From: Bacteroidales bacterium
Lineage (GTDB): Bacteria > Bacteroidota > Bacteroidia > Bacteroidales > UBA1715
DNA: 42,980 nucleotides
Assembly: GCA_017642535.1 (NCBI GenBank)
Contig: JAGCOW010000077.1
Span: 1-42,980, forward strand
Direction of reading: 5' to 3'
In this document: positions 1 through 6,504 of the stretch, in pieces
Position numbering within the stretch: position 1 is the stretch's first letter
Layout: each line of letters opens with the position of its first letter
Notes under the pieces: generated by a model
What the model was told of the DNA's origin: nothing
The model's database searches: none
Seen by the model: only the letters and a program-made list of their open reading frames with translations
Program-made: the position numbers and the translations under genes

Positions 1-1
1 G

Positions 2-208
2 TGGGGTAACTTGTTGTGGCATTCCGATGCTGTAGAAGACGGCAAGTTCGTCGGTTCTTGGGACGGTCGTTACGAGGGCAAGATGATGAAGTCCGACGTT
101 TACATCTGGAAGATGGAGGCAACGTTCCTTGACGGACAAGTCTGGGAAGGATTTGACGTAGGTCACGGCAAGAAAGCTAAATTCGGTAGCGTGACTTTGG
201 TTCGATAA
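2..208 (+). CDS. C-terminal end of a T9SS type B (gliding motility-associated) secreted protein, partial
   Basis: The frame is open from the left edge, so only the last 68 residues are seen. They read W..L-WHS, then GSWDGRYEG, DVYIWKMEATFLDGQ, and end in FGSVTLVR. This is the pattern of the gliding motility-associated C-terminal domain (CHU_C/TIGR04131 type: 'WDG.Y.G ... GVYVYKI ... G.VTLLR'), which directs outer-membrane export by the type IX system. The passenger domain is outside the window, so its function cannot be told. A strong terminator follows, so this gene ends its transcription unit. The family call is fairly safe; the frame has a TTG at 11 that is internal, not a start. Confidence 0.75.
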   Translation, partial: WGNLLWHSDAVEDGKFVGSWDGRYEGKMMKSDVYIWKMEATFLDGQVWEGFDVGHGKKAKFGSVTLVR

Positions 209-242
209 ATCGTTTCATAGTTTAAAGTTTGTATGAGGAAGA

Positions 243-272
243 GGTGCAAGAAATTGCACCTTTTCTTTTTTT
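243..272 (+). terminator. Rho-independent terminator
   Basis: The perfect 7-bp stem GGTGCAA (243-249) / TTGCACC (254-260) encloses a GAAA tetraloop and is followed by TTTTCTTTTTTT. It ends the transcript of the upstream T9SS protein and lies inside the longer reading frame that could be drawn from 233, which argues that 233 is not the start of the next gene. Confidence 0.9.
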
Positions 273-298
273 CTGTATTCGCATTTCTAATTAATCGC

Positions 299-306
299 TA
301 TCTTTG
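299..306 (+). promoter_or_regulatory. Promoter -7 element of the ABC permease gene
   Basis: TATCTTTG matches the Bacteroidota TAnnTTTG -7 consensus exactly and lies 16 bp before the ATG at 323. No clear -33 TTTG is visible. Confidence 0.7.
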
Positions 307-322
307 CAAGGTAGATAATACA

Positions 323-1168
323 ATGGAACAAGAAGAATACACGGTTATAAAACCGCAAACAAGTTTGTTGCAGTTGAATCTTCAAGATATTTGGAGATAT
401 CGTGACTTGATTGCGATGTATGTGAAACGTAACATTGTTACGGTGTATAAGCAGACGATACTTGGTCCGCTTTGGTTGATAGTGCAACCGGTGCTGACAA
501 CCATAATGTTTATGTTTGTGTTCGGGAATTTGGCTGGCATTTCGACTGACGGAATTCCAGGAGCATTGTTCTATTTTTCTGGCTTGATTTTGTGGAATTA
601 TTTTTCTCAATGTCTGACAGGAACTTCGGGGGTATTTATCAATAATCAGAACGTGTTCGGGAAAGTATATTTCCCTCGCATTGTCGTTCCGTTGGCTACA
701 ACAATTTCTAATTTGATACAATTCGCAATTCAATTTGGCGTATTCTTGTTTTTGTACGTGTATTATTATGTTACGATGGATATTCCCATCGTTCCCAATG
801 TGTATGCGTTATTGTTGCCGGTATTGGTTCTTATGTGTGCGGGATTAAGCTTGGGTTTTGGCATCATCTTTTCTTCACTTACGACAAAATATCGCGACTT
901 GGTGTTTTTATTGCAATTCGGCGTTCAGTTATGGATGTATGCAACACCGGTAATCTATCCGTTAAATTCCATTCCTGTTGACAAACAATGGATTTTACAG
1001 TTGAACCCAATGACTTCAATCATAGAAAGCTTTAAATTTGGTTTTTTGCAAACAGGGGTATTCTCGTGGGGCTATTTGTTGTATAGCTTTATTTTTATGA
1101 TTGTGTTGTTATTCTTAGGAATAATTATTTTCAACAGAATTGAAAAATCGTTTATGGACACGGTTTAA
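323..1168 (+). CDS. ABC-2 type permease of a polysaccharide exporter (Wzm/TagG-like)
   Basis: The protein is 281 aa. It begins MEQEEYTVIKPQTSLLQLNL, followed by WRYRDLIAMYVKRNIVTVYK and QTILGPLWLIVQP, the conserved cytoplasmic head of Wzm/TagG/KpsM permeases. About six hydrophobic segments follow (starting with the LTTIMFMFVFGNLAG region), with the family's Q-LNP-MTSIIE motif near the C-terminus. Such permeases export O-antigen, teichoic acid or capsule chains across the inner membrane with a Wzt/TagH ATPase. I chose the ATG at 323 because a terminator and a promoter lie between 233 and 323. The downstream neighbour is convergent recG, overlapping by 4 bp at the stop codons, so no ATPase gene sits beside it here; that is unusual. 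The family is clear; the exported polymer is unknown. Confidence 0.88.
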   Translation: MEQEEYTVIKPQTSLLQLNLQDIWRYRDLIAMYVKRNIVTVYKQTILGPLWLIVQPVLTTIMFMFVFGNLAGISTDGIPGALFYFSGLILWNYFSQCLTGTSGVFINNQNVFGKVYFPRIVVPLATTISNLIQFAIQFGVFLFLYVYYYVTMDIPIVPNVYALLLPVLVLMCAGLSLGFGIIFSSLTTKYRDLVFLLQFGVQLWMYATPVIYPLNSIPVDKQWILQLNPMTSIIESFKFGFLQTGVFSWGYLLYSFIFMIVLLFLGIIIFNRIEKSFMDTV

Positions 1169-3273
1169 CTGATGTCCCTCCAAGAAACACTTTGTGTGTT
1201 GCGTTGCTTTAATCCTTGTGCAAGAATTGCATTTTCCGACCGTTCAAGATTTGCATCGTGTTCTATGATGTGAAAAGCTGCGTTTCGGGCAAGATTAAGA
1301 ATTTGTCCGTCGCGAGCAAGGTTTGCCAACTTGAAATTGATTGGAAGTCCGCTTTGTTGCGTACCTTCAATATCGCCGGGACCACGAAGTTTCATATCCA
1401 TTTCTGCTAATTGGAATCCGTCGGTGGTTTGTACCATTGTTTCGAGTCGTGTTCGTCCATCTTGACTTAACTTGTCGCCAGCCATCAATACACAATATGA
1501 CATATCAGCTCCACGACCTACACGACCACGAAGCTGATGTAGTTGCGAAAGACCGAAACGCTCGGCGCTCTCAATCACCATTACCGTTGCATTAGGCACG
1601 TTGACACCAACTTCTATAACCGTTGTGGCAACCATAATGTGTGCTTCGCCAGACGCGAATTTCTGCATTGCCTCGTCTTTCTCGGCGGGTTTCATTTTCC
1701 CATGTACCATTATGGTCTTGTATTGTGGCTCGGGAAAAACTTTCCGTATGGTCTCATATCCTTGTTCCAAGTTTTTGAAATCAACACGTTCGGATTCTTG
1801 AATGAGCGGATACACAATGTAGATTTGCCGTCCTTGGGCAATTTCGGAACGAATGAGCTCGTACATCTTTTGTCGCTGCGAATCACGTAACATTGTTGTT
1901 CTTATTGGCTTACGTCCCGGTGGTAGTTCGTCAATGACTGATACGTCCAAATCTCCGTACAGTGTCATTGCCAATGTTCTTGGTATTGGTGTTGCCGTCA
2001 TTACCAACACGTGTGGCTGTATCGTGTTTTTTGTCCACAATTTTGCTCGTTGTGCTACGCCAAATCTATGTTGTTCGTCAATCACGCAGAGACCTATGTT
2101 TTTGAATTGCACGGTATCTTCCAGTAATGCATGTGTACCTACAATCATCTGTATTGAGCCGTCCATAAGTCCTTGGGCAATCTCGGTACGCATTTTTTTT
2201 GTCGTTGAGCCAGTTAGGAGCGCAATGTTTATAGGTAAACCTTTCAAAAATTCTTGAAGTGATTTTGCGTGTTGTTGAGCAAGAATTTCGGTAGGAGCCA
2301 TAAGACACGCCTGATAACCATTGTCAATGGCAAGAAGCATTGAGAGAACGGCAATAAGCGTCTTTCCGCTACCAACATCGCCTTGAATCAGTCTGTTCAT
2401 ATGATGACCGGACTCCACATCTTTGCGAATTTCGGACATAACGCGGATTTGTGCCTTAGTGAGGGGAAACGGAAGAAATTCTTTATAAAAACGCGCCAAC
2501 AAATTGTCGTTGCTTCTCACAAATTGGAATCCTTTTGCATTCTGCACGTGTGCTTGTTTGCGAAACGCCATTGCAAGCTGAATCCAGAATAATTCCTCAA
2601 ATTTTATTCTGAATTGCGCCCGAGAAACTTGATTGAGGTCTTTCGGAAAATGGAGCGTTCGTAACGTCGATTCCAAATTTGGCATTTGAAATTCGTCAAG
2701 CAGATATTTTGGCAGAGTCTCGTATATGGAATTAGTTCCGATTTTGTTGAAAGCCGCTTCCATAAGACTTTGCATTACTTTGCCGTTAATGTTTGCCTTT
2801 CTCGTTTTCTCCGTTGCAGGATAGACTCCTATAAAATCTTGTTGTGGTCTTGACTCAAATTTTTGTAGTTCCTCAATTTCGGGATGTGTCATACTCAACA
2901 TTCCATGAAATTCGCTCACTTTGCCAAACACAACGTAGTCGGTGCTTGGTTTAATGAGAGGATTAATCCATTTTACGCCTTTAAACCACGTGAGTTCAAT
3001 TCTTCCTGTGCCGTCGGTGAACAATGCTTTGAGATATGCTTTGGCACCAACGCCCACAGTTTGTTTCGAGATAAAACGACCTTTGATTTGTACGGCGACG
3101 GTAGAAGGAGCAACTTCGGCAATCGTGTAAAACTTGCTTCTATCAATGTAGCGAAAGGGCAGAAAGTTGATGAGATCGTTGATGGTAAAAATCTCCAATT
3201 CCGTCTTGAGCAGATTTGCTCGTTGCGGACCTACGCCAGGCAAGTATTGTATGTCGTCGTTCAGAATGCTCAT
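1165..3273 (-). CDS. recG: ATP-dependent DNA helicase RecG
   Basis: The protein is 702 aa, the usual RecG length. The N-terminal wedge/OB region carries YLPGVGPQRANLL (10-22) and PFRYIDRS. The helicase core has Walker A GDVGSGKT (298-305), a DEQH box (399-402), the TATPIPRT motif (426-433) and QLRGRVGRG (580-588). RecG branch-migrates and regresses stalled replication forks and processes Holliday junctions in the cytoplasm. The start ATG overlaps the stop of the upstream gene (ATGA, 4 bp), so the two are translationally coupled. The 3' end overlaps the convergent permease gene by 4 bp. No essential motif is missing. Confidence 0.97.
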   Translation of the reverse strand: MSILNDDIQYLPGVGPQRANLLKTELEIFTINDLINFLPFRYIDRSKFYTIAEVAPSTVAVQIKGRFISKQTVGVGAKAYLKALFTDGTGRIELTWFKGVKWINPLIKPSTDYVVFGKVSEFHGMLSMTHPEIEELQKFESRPQQDFIGVYPATEKTRKANINGKVMQSLMEAAFNKIGTNSIYETLPKYLLDEFQMPNLESTLRTLHFPKDLNQVSRAQFRIKFEELFWIQLAMAFRKQAHVQNAKGFQFVRSNDNLLARFYKEFLPFPLTKAQIRVMSEIRKDVESGHHMNRLIQGDVGSGKTLIAVLSMLLAIDNGYQACLMAPTEILAQQHAKSLQEFLKGLPINIALLTGSTTKKMRTEIAQGLMDGSIQMIVGTHALLEDTVQFKNIGLCVIDEQHRFGVAQRAKLWTKNTIQPHVLVMTATPIPRTLAMTLYGDLDVSVIDELPPGRKPIRTTMLRDSQRQKMYELIRSEIAQGRQIYIVYPLIQESERVDFKNLEQGYETIRKVFPEPQYKTIMVHGKMKPAEKDEAMQKFASGEAHIMVATTVIEVGVNVPNATVMVIESAERFGLSQLHQLRGRVGRGADMSYCVLMAGDKLSQDGRTRLETMVQTTDGFQLAEMDMKLRGPGDIEGTQQSGLPINFKLANLARDGQILNLARNAAFHIIEHDANLERSENAILAQGLKQRNTQSVSWRDIS

Positions 3274-4274
3274 CGTTCTAATTTCCCGTGAAGTCTGGCA
3301 CGAATATATATTTGTTGTGAATTATCCCAAACGCCGTCAACGTAGTGCATACACCAACGGAAACTTGCTTCCACGTTTGGCGTGTTAAGTGCGTATAAGA
3401 TCCCGTCAATGCGAGCATAATTTCCACACCTGTAGAGCGGGTCGCCCCACGGCAAATGCGTTCCTTCACCCTTGTAGTAAACGGCATCGAGCCCGATACA
3501 TTTTTTCTGAATGTACAATGTTGAATATGAAGCCAATGAACGAAGTGGACTTACTATTGTGGTGTCTTTGGCATTGGCATACCACGTATTTACAAAACCT
3601 GTTGATATCGAAAGCGAGTCAAACCAGGTATTTTTTAGTTCAAAACCTGCGTTTAAGCCCCATCCGCCATTGTCGGCTACCGATTTCTTACCACGATCGC
3701 CTTCGGCATGATGGCGATAATAGAACATATCGGTGATGAAAACGTTTCTCAAATGTGTGATGCCGCTGATGCCAGCAATGAATTTCTCGCAATAACCGGC
3801 ATTCACTTGGGTGTGCCAGTCGAATAAAACCGTCTGTTCTCCTAAATTATGCGTAAATACAGCTCTCGCACCTTGATAATTGGGACGATAATAGATGAGA
3901 GAATCGGTGTAAAGCACTTTTGGGAAAGTGGCTTTTTCTATGGGAAAACAGCCCGCTTGAAAATTCAAGAAATTGTTTTGGTATTGATAATACATAGTGA
4001 GAACTGGCGTGTGGGCAAACATTTTTTCTCCGTGTTCTACCATATAGCTTCCACCCGCCAAAATTGCCTGATTGCTGTCGATTTGAAATCCTATTTCGGC
4101 AGAAACACGCGAACCTAAAATCGTTTCGGGATATCCATAATACGTCGTGAATTCTCTATTATCGGCAATAAAATCAAAACCAGCTTTCCAGATCATTTCT
4201 TGTGAAAAGGCGTTTAACAACGTGATACACAAGATACTTGTCGCAAAAATCGTTCTAAAAGTGAATCGTGTCAT
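3270..4274 (-). CDS. Hypothetical outer-membrane beta-barrel-like protein
   Basis: The protein is 334 aa with a clear signal peptide (MTRFTFRTIFATSILCITLL, cleavage likely after NAFS). The mature part alternates polar and aromatic residues, with many Tyr, Trp and Phe (for example VLTMYYQYQNNFLNFQAGCF and NVFITDMFYYRHH), as expected for transmembrane beta-strands. I do not recognise a named family. It is the first gene of a two-gene unit with recG, overlapping by 4 bp. Pairing a surface protein with recG is probably positional rather than functional. The closest promoter match upstream is TACTTTTA on the minus strand, which departs from consensus at the last base. Confidence 0.7.
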   Translation of the reverse strand: MTRFTFRTIFATSILCITLLNAFSQEMIWKAGFDFIADNREFTTYYGYPETILGSRVSAEIGFQIDSNQAILAGGSYMVEHGEKMFAHTPVLTMYYQYQNNFLNFQAGCFPIEKATFPKVLYTDSLIYYRPNYQGARAVFTHNLGEQTVLFDWHTQVNAGYCEKFIAGISGITHLRNVFITDMFYYRHHAEGDRGKKSVADNGGWGLNAGFELKNTWFDSLSISTGFVNTWYANAKDTTIVSPLRSLASYSTLYIQKKCIGLDAVYYKGEGTHLPWGDPLYRCGNYARIDGILYALNTPNVEASFRWCMHYVDGVWDNSQQIYIRARLHGKLER

Positions 4275-4355
4275 ACTTACATTTTGAGTTTATAAAAGTA
4301 ATTCATTTTTGTGAAAGAAAGGGAAAAAATTAAATTTCTTCGGATTATTCGTATT

Positions 4356-4417
4356 TCCACAATTTTACATTATGTAGCCTTGTTTGTTGGGGATTTTCAA
4401 TATCCTATTTTCGATTT
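4356..4417 (+). repeat. Direct repeat copy A, downstream flank of the MNT/HEPN module
   Basis: This stretch begins TCCACAATTTTACATTATGT and ends CAATATCCTATTTTCGATTT. It aligns with 5239-5304 in the same orientation with a few substitutions and three one- or two-base gaps, roughly 80% identity by eye. The two copies lie 883 bp apart and enclose exactly the MNT/HEPN gene pair and its promoter. Confidence 0.75.
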
Positions 4418-4428
4418 CGGAATGCTCG

Positions 4429-4836
4429 TTAAATATTTTTGAGACATTCTTCAGCTATAGTTGTAATCTGTGAAATAAATTCCTCACAGCGGGGATATAA
4501 CAAATCAACAGTAACCTTGTCGTGAGTTAAAAAATCCTCGTAGTCGCCTGCCGTACGTTTTGAATACAGTAAACTATAAAACTTCCCTTGTTCTTGTGAA
4601 ATTTTACCAGTCAGCACAAAGTGAAGCCCTAATTGCTGACGAACACCCTCGTGTGATTTTACTTGAATTTTATTTGCTATCAATAATGCACTTGCTGCGT
4701 AGAAACAAGCATAGTACATTCTATTTACCGCAGTGTTATAAAAACCATTTTCTATATGACTTTTAACTTCCGCCAGCGTGGTTTTGGCATTTTCAATTCG
4801 GTATGTTATTATGTCTTTTCGTTCTTCGTTTGTCAT
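4429..4836 (-). CDS. HEPN domain protein (UPF0332-type) of an MNT/HEPN pair
   Basis: This all-alpha protein is 135 aa. The motifs AVNRMYYACFYAASALL (36-52), SHEGVRQQLGLHFV (61-74) and YSKRTAGDYEDF (91-102) are those of HEPN (PF05168/UPF0332) proteins. It overlaps the preceding nucleotidyltransferase gene by 4 bp (ATGA), the standard MNT-HEPN arrangement. In HepT/MntA toxin-antitoxin systems HEPN is the RNase toxin and MNT inactivates it by AMPylation. Here the canonical R-X4-6-H RNase motif is not evident: R94 is followed by GDY, and the next His is 11 residues on. Ribonuclease activity is therefore uncertain. A role in substrate binding for the nucleotidyltransferase is an alternative. Confidence 0.85.
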   Translation of the reverse strand: MTNEERKDIITYRIENAKTTLAEVKSHIENGFYNTAVNRMYYACFYAASALLIANKIQVKSHEGVRQQLGLHFVLTGKISQEQGKFYSLLYSKRTAGDYEDFLTHDKVTVDLLYPRCEEFISQITTIAEECLKNI

Positions 4837-5141
4837 AGTGCAACGCCTTCTCTTTCAATGCTTTCGTATAGTGGTGTTTTGCGTGTTTTCCACAATTGCT
4901 TTGTAACAATGATGGGATTTATGGCTATTCCATGTTGTAGTTCAATAGGATACAGAACGGAGAAAATTTTTTCTTCGTCGGCAAGGCTTACTTGATTTAA
5001 ATCCAATAAAATCAGCAAATCAATGTCGGAATTGTGGTGTGCATCGCCACGAGCTTCGGAACCAAACAAGCGAACATCCATAGTATATGGAAGCGTTTGC
5101 AAAGCAGTTTTTATTGAAGCCGTAACGTTTTTCCGTACCAT
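4833..5141 (-). CDS. MNT-type minimal nucleotidyltransferase, antitoxin-like partner of HEPN
   Basis: The protein is 102 aa from the ATG at 5141. It has the complete nucleotidyltransferase signature G-S-x10-D-x-D (G27, S28, D39, D41) in LFGSEARGDAHHNSDIDLLI, with a further hydrophobic strand-turn region around IELQHGIAINPII. MNT proteins in MntA/HepT systems AMPylate the HEPN toxin. The frame extends upstream to 5198, but a perfect -7 element sits at 5158-5165 in this orientation, 16 bp before 5141, so the longer version would start upstream of its own promoter. It is the first gene of the pair, with HEPN downstream by a 4-bp overlap. Confidence 0.88.
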   Translation of the reverse strand: MVRKNVTASIKTALQTLPYTMDVRLFGSEARGDAHHNSDIDLLILLDLNQVSLADEEKIFSVLYPIELQHGIAINPIIVTKQLWKTRKTPLYESIEREGVAL

Positions 5142-5157
5142 AACAAATTTATTTTTA

Positions 5158-5165
5158 CAAAGATA
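5158..5165 (-). promoter_or_regulatory. Promoter -7 element of the MNT/HEPN operon
   Basis: TATCTTTG on the minus strand matches TAnnTTTG and lies 16 bp upstream of the ATG at 5141. It decides the start codon of the nucleotidyltransferase. Confidence 0.7.
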
Positions 5166-5238
5166 CACAGATTTTCGCTGAAATGCAACAAAATACAAAT
5201 TAATAATATCAATCCAATCCTGTTACCTCGCCCGAATC

Positions 5239-5304
5239 TCCACAATTTTTACCTTTATGTAACCTTGGTTGGTGTGGATTCTCAAAATCCTATTTTTACG
5301 ATTT
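5239..5304 (+). repeat. Direct repeat copy B, upstream flank of the MNT/HEPN module
   Basis: The sequence begins TCCACAATTTTTACCTTTAT and ends AAAATCCTATTTTTACGATTT; the core matches copy A at 4356-4417. It lies between the divergent MNT promoter and the promoter at 5344, so it could be a recombination scar or a site recognised by a regulator. Confidence 0.75.
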
Positions 5305-5343
5305 CATTCTGGATGAAAATGTTCTTGCAGAAAGTAAATTTCC

Positions 5344-5351
5344 TATATTTG
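5344..5351 (+). promoter_or_regulatory. Promoter -7 element driving the structured leader and the XRE gene
   Basis: TATATTTG matches TAnnTTTG exactly. Transcription should start near 5358, giving an untranslated leader of about 225 nt before the ATG at 5583, far longer than the 10-50 nt leaders inferred elsewhere in this window. Confidence 0.6.
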
Positions 5352-5452
5352 CAAAAGTATAAACGTAAAACAAAAACAAGAAACAGAAAGATTTGAAATA
5401 ACATATTGAGCTTTACGCTTCTATTCTTAAACTGGAAATCTGCAAGTTAAAG

Positions 5453-5582
5453 GAACACAAGAATAGGTTAGCGATTGGTTCACGCGTGAGAGCGTGAGTC
5501 GTTTCGTGCTTATTAGTGTTCTCGGCTTTGCAGAGCCTCCAGTTATAATAGGCGAACAACTGAAACGGCTAACGCTTTTTTT
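5453..5582 (+). ncRNA. Candidate structured leader RNA (or terminated small RNA) upstream of the XRE gene
   Basis: Five pairings nest without crossing. P1 is GTTAGC 5467-5472 with GCTAAC 5568-5573. P2 is a hairpin, TCACGC 5480-5485 with GCGTGA 5492-5497, extendable by G-U pairs to 5477/5500. P3 is CGTTTC 5500-5505 with GAAACG 5562-5567. P4 is TGTTC 5517-5521 with GAACA 5554-5558. P5 is GGCT 5524-5527 with AGCC 5534-5537. The 3' strands of P3 and P1 are directly adjacent, as in coaxial stacking. A U7 run (5576-5582) follows and touches the ATG at 5583. An alternative pairing, GAACAC 5453-5458 with GTGTTC 5516-5521, would break P4 and cross P1, suggesting a switch. Pairings are read from the sequence; function is inferred. 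It could be an attenuator, a ligand-sensing leader or a stand-alone sRNA. Confidence 0.6.
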
Positions 5583-5816
5583 ATGGAACATACTATTGAA
5601 GAAATACATATAGGGAAAGAGATAAAAAGAATTGTTAAAGAACAAGGTAGGCAGACCCAATGGCTTGCAGAGAAACTTAATTATGACAGGAACAATATTT
5701 ACGACATATACAAACGTCGTTATATTGACACAGGAGTATTGTTACGTTTATCAAACGCGTTAGAATATGATTTCTTTGCACTATATTCCCAACAAATAAA
5801 TAAACATGCAAAATAA
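5583..5816 (+). CDS. Small XRE-family helix-turn-helix regulator
   Basis: The protein is 77 aa. The helix-turn-helix lies around residues 24-62: QTQWLAEKLNYDRNNIYDIY, followed by IDTGVLLRLSNALEYDFF, the Cro/CI (XRE) layout with a short C-terminal tail. The N-terminus IHIGKEIKRIVKEQG is the usual first helix of this small Bacteroidales family. It should bind DNA as a dimer. The start ATG follows immediately after a U7 run that ends the structured RNA, with no Shine-Dalgarno, so terminator or anti-terminator folding upstream would directly control this gene. The target is unknown. Two 11-bp direct repeats just downstream (5828-5860) are possible operator sites, and the next genes are FISUMP-like and BspA proteins. 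Confidence 0.85.
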   Translation: MEHTIEEIHIGKEIKRIVKEQGRQTQWLAEKLNYDRNNIYDIYKRRYIDTGVLLRLSNALEYDFFALYSQQINKHAK

Positions 5817-5827
5817 TATTTTGCAAA

Positions 5828-5860
5828 TTGCCAAAATATTCGTTGCGTTTTGCCAAAATA
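5828..5860 (+). repeat. Pair of 11-bp direct repeats, candidate operator
   Basis: TTGCCAAAATA occurs at 5828-5838 and again at 5850-5860, with starts 22 bp apart (about two helical turns), in the spacer between the XRE gene and the FISUMP-like gene. The spacing suits two protein dimers on one DNA face. Binding by the adjacent XRE protein is inference. The rest of the spacer to 5921 shows no exact TAnnTTTG element. Confidence 0.45.
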
Positions 5861-5921
5861 ATCATTGTGGATATAATCACCTCATTTATAGAAGTTTTGC
5901 GTTATTGCAAGAAAAAATGCT

Positions 5922-6497
5922 ATGAATGATTTTGTTATATCGTTACCTAATGGTAAAGTTAAATTTGAAAAAGAAAATTTACAATGGATTGACAAAGAAA
6001 CAAAAACTTTTGATATCCCTCAAGAATCGTTTCTCGAGAATCCTGATTATGAAAGTTTTCTTTTTGATTATAAATTCGTTGTTAATGAACAATGGAAAGA
6101 CCAAAAGGGTTTAGAGAATCACAGACTTTTAACTGTAGGAGAATGGGATTCTATTTTTTCGATGCGCCCACAAAAGTACCTTCACGTTAATATAAATAAA
6201 ATTAATGGTGTAATTTTAATGCCCGATGATGTAGATTTCCCTTCAAAATACAAACCTTATCTTTCTCGTGCAAAAGCAAGAGATTTAGATATAGAGGAAT
6301 GGCATATATTAGAAGAAATGGGGAGCATTTTCCTACCAGGAGCCAATTTTAAGGATAATATCATAAACCCTTATGCCTTAGATAGCCAAAATGAAGGAAG
6401 GCAAATAGGATATTGGCTTGCGCCTCTTGTGGCACCAATTAACGCGAACGATAATTTTTTTGTTCGTTTAGTTAAAGATGTAGAAAAAAAAGATTAA
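5922..6497 (+). CDS. FISUMP/DUF1566-like single-domain protein, function unknown
   Basis: The protein is 191 aa with no signal peptide. The centre and C-terminus follow a pattern common at the end of Bacteroidota surface proteins: LTVGEWDSIFSMR (80-92 region), NKINGVILMPDDVDFPSKY, a segment ending DIEEWHILEEMGSIFLPGA, then GRQIGYWLAPLV and FFVRLVKD. In such domains the equivalents are 'L...EW..L...R', 'V.G..GVILLPDDW', 'W..LE..GAVFLPAAG', 'GYYWSS' and 'S(V)R.V', a C-type-lectin-like or sulfatase-modifying-factor-like fold. Here the domain stands alone and seems cytoplasmic, with a first 70 residues I do not recognise. It ends 7 bp before the BspA gene, so the two are probably co-transcribed. 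Confidence 0.6.
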   Translation: MNDFVISLPNGKVKFEKENLQWIDKETKTFDIPQESFLENPDYESFLFDYKFVVNEQWKDQKGLENHRLLTVGEWDSIFSMRPQKYLHVNINKINGVILMPDDVDFPSKYKPYLSRAKARDLDIEEWHILEEMGSIFLPGANFKDNIINPYALDSQNEGRQIGYWLAPLVAPINANDNFFVRLVKDVEKKD

Positions 6498-6504
6498 TAC
6501 CATT

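Noticed and set aside
233..322. N-terminal extension of the ABC permease from an ATG at 233
   Set aside because: A strong terminator (243-272) and a consensus -7 element (299-306) lie inside it; the ATG at 323 gives a normal permease N-terminus.
5142..5198. 19-residue N-terminal extension of the MNT protein from 5198
   Set aside because: The -7 element at 5158-5165 would lie inside the coding region; the MNT family does not need these residues.
5427..5660. Minus-strand 77-codon frame across the leader RNA and XRE start
   Set aside because: It lies opposite the structured leader and XRE gene, has no promoter and no recognisable protein pattern.
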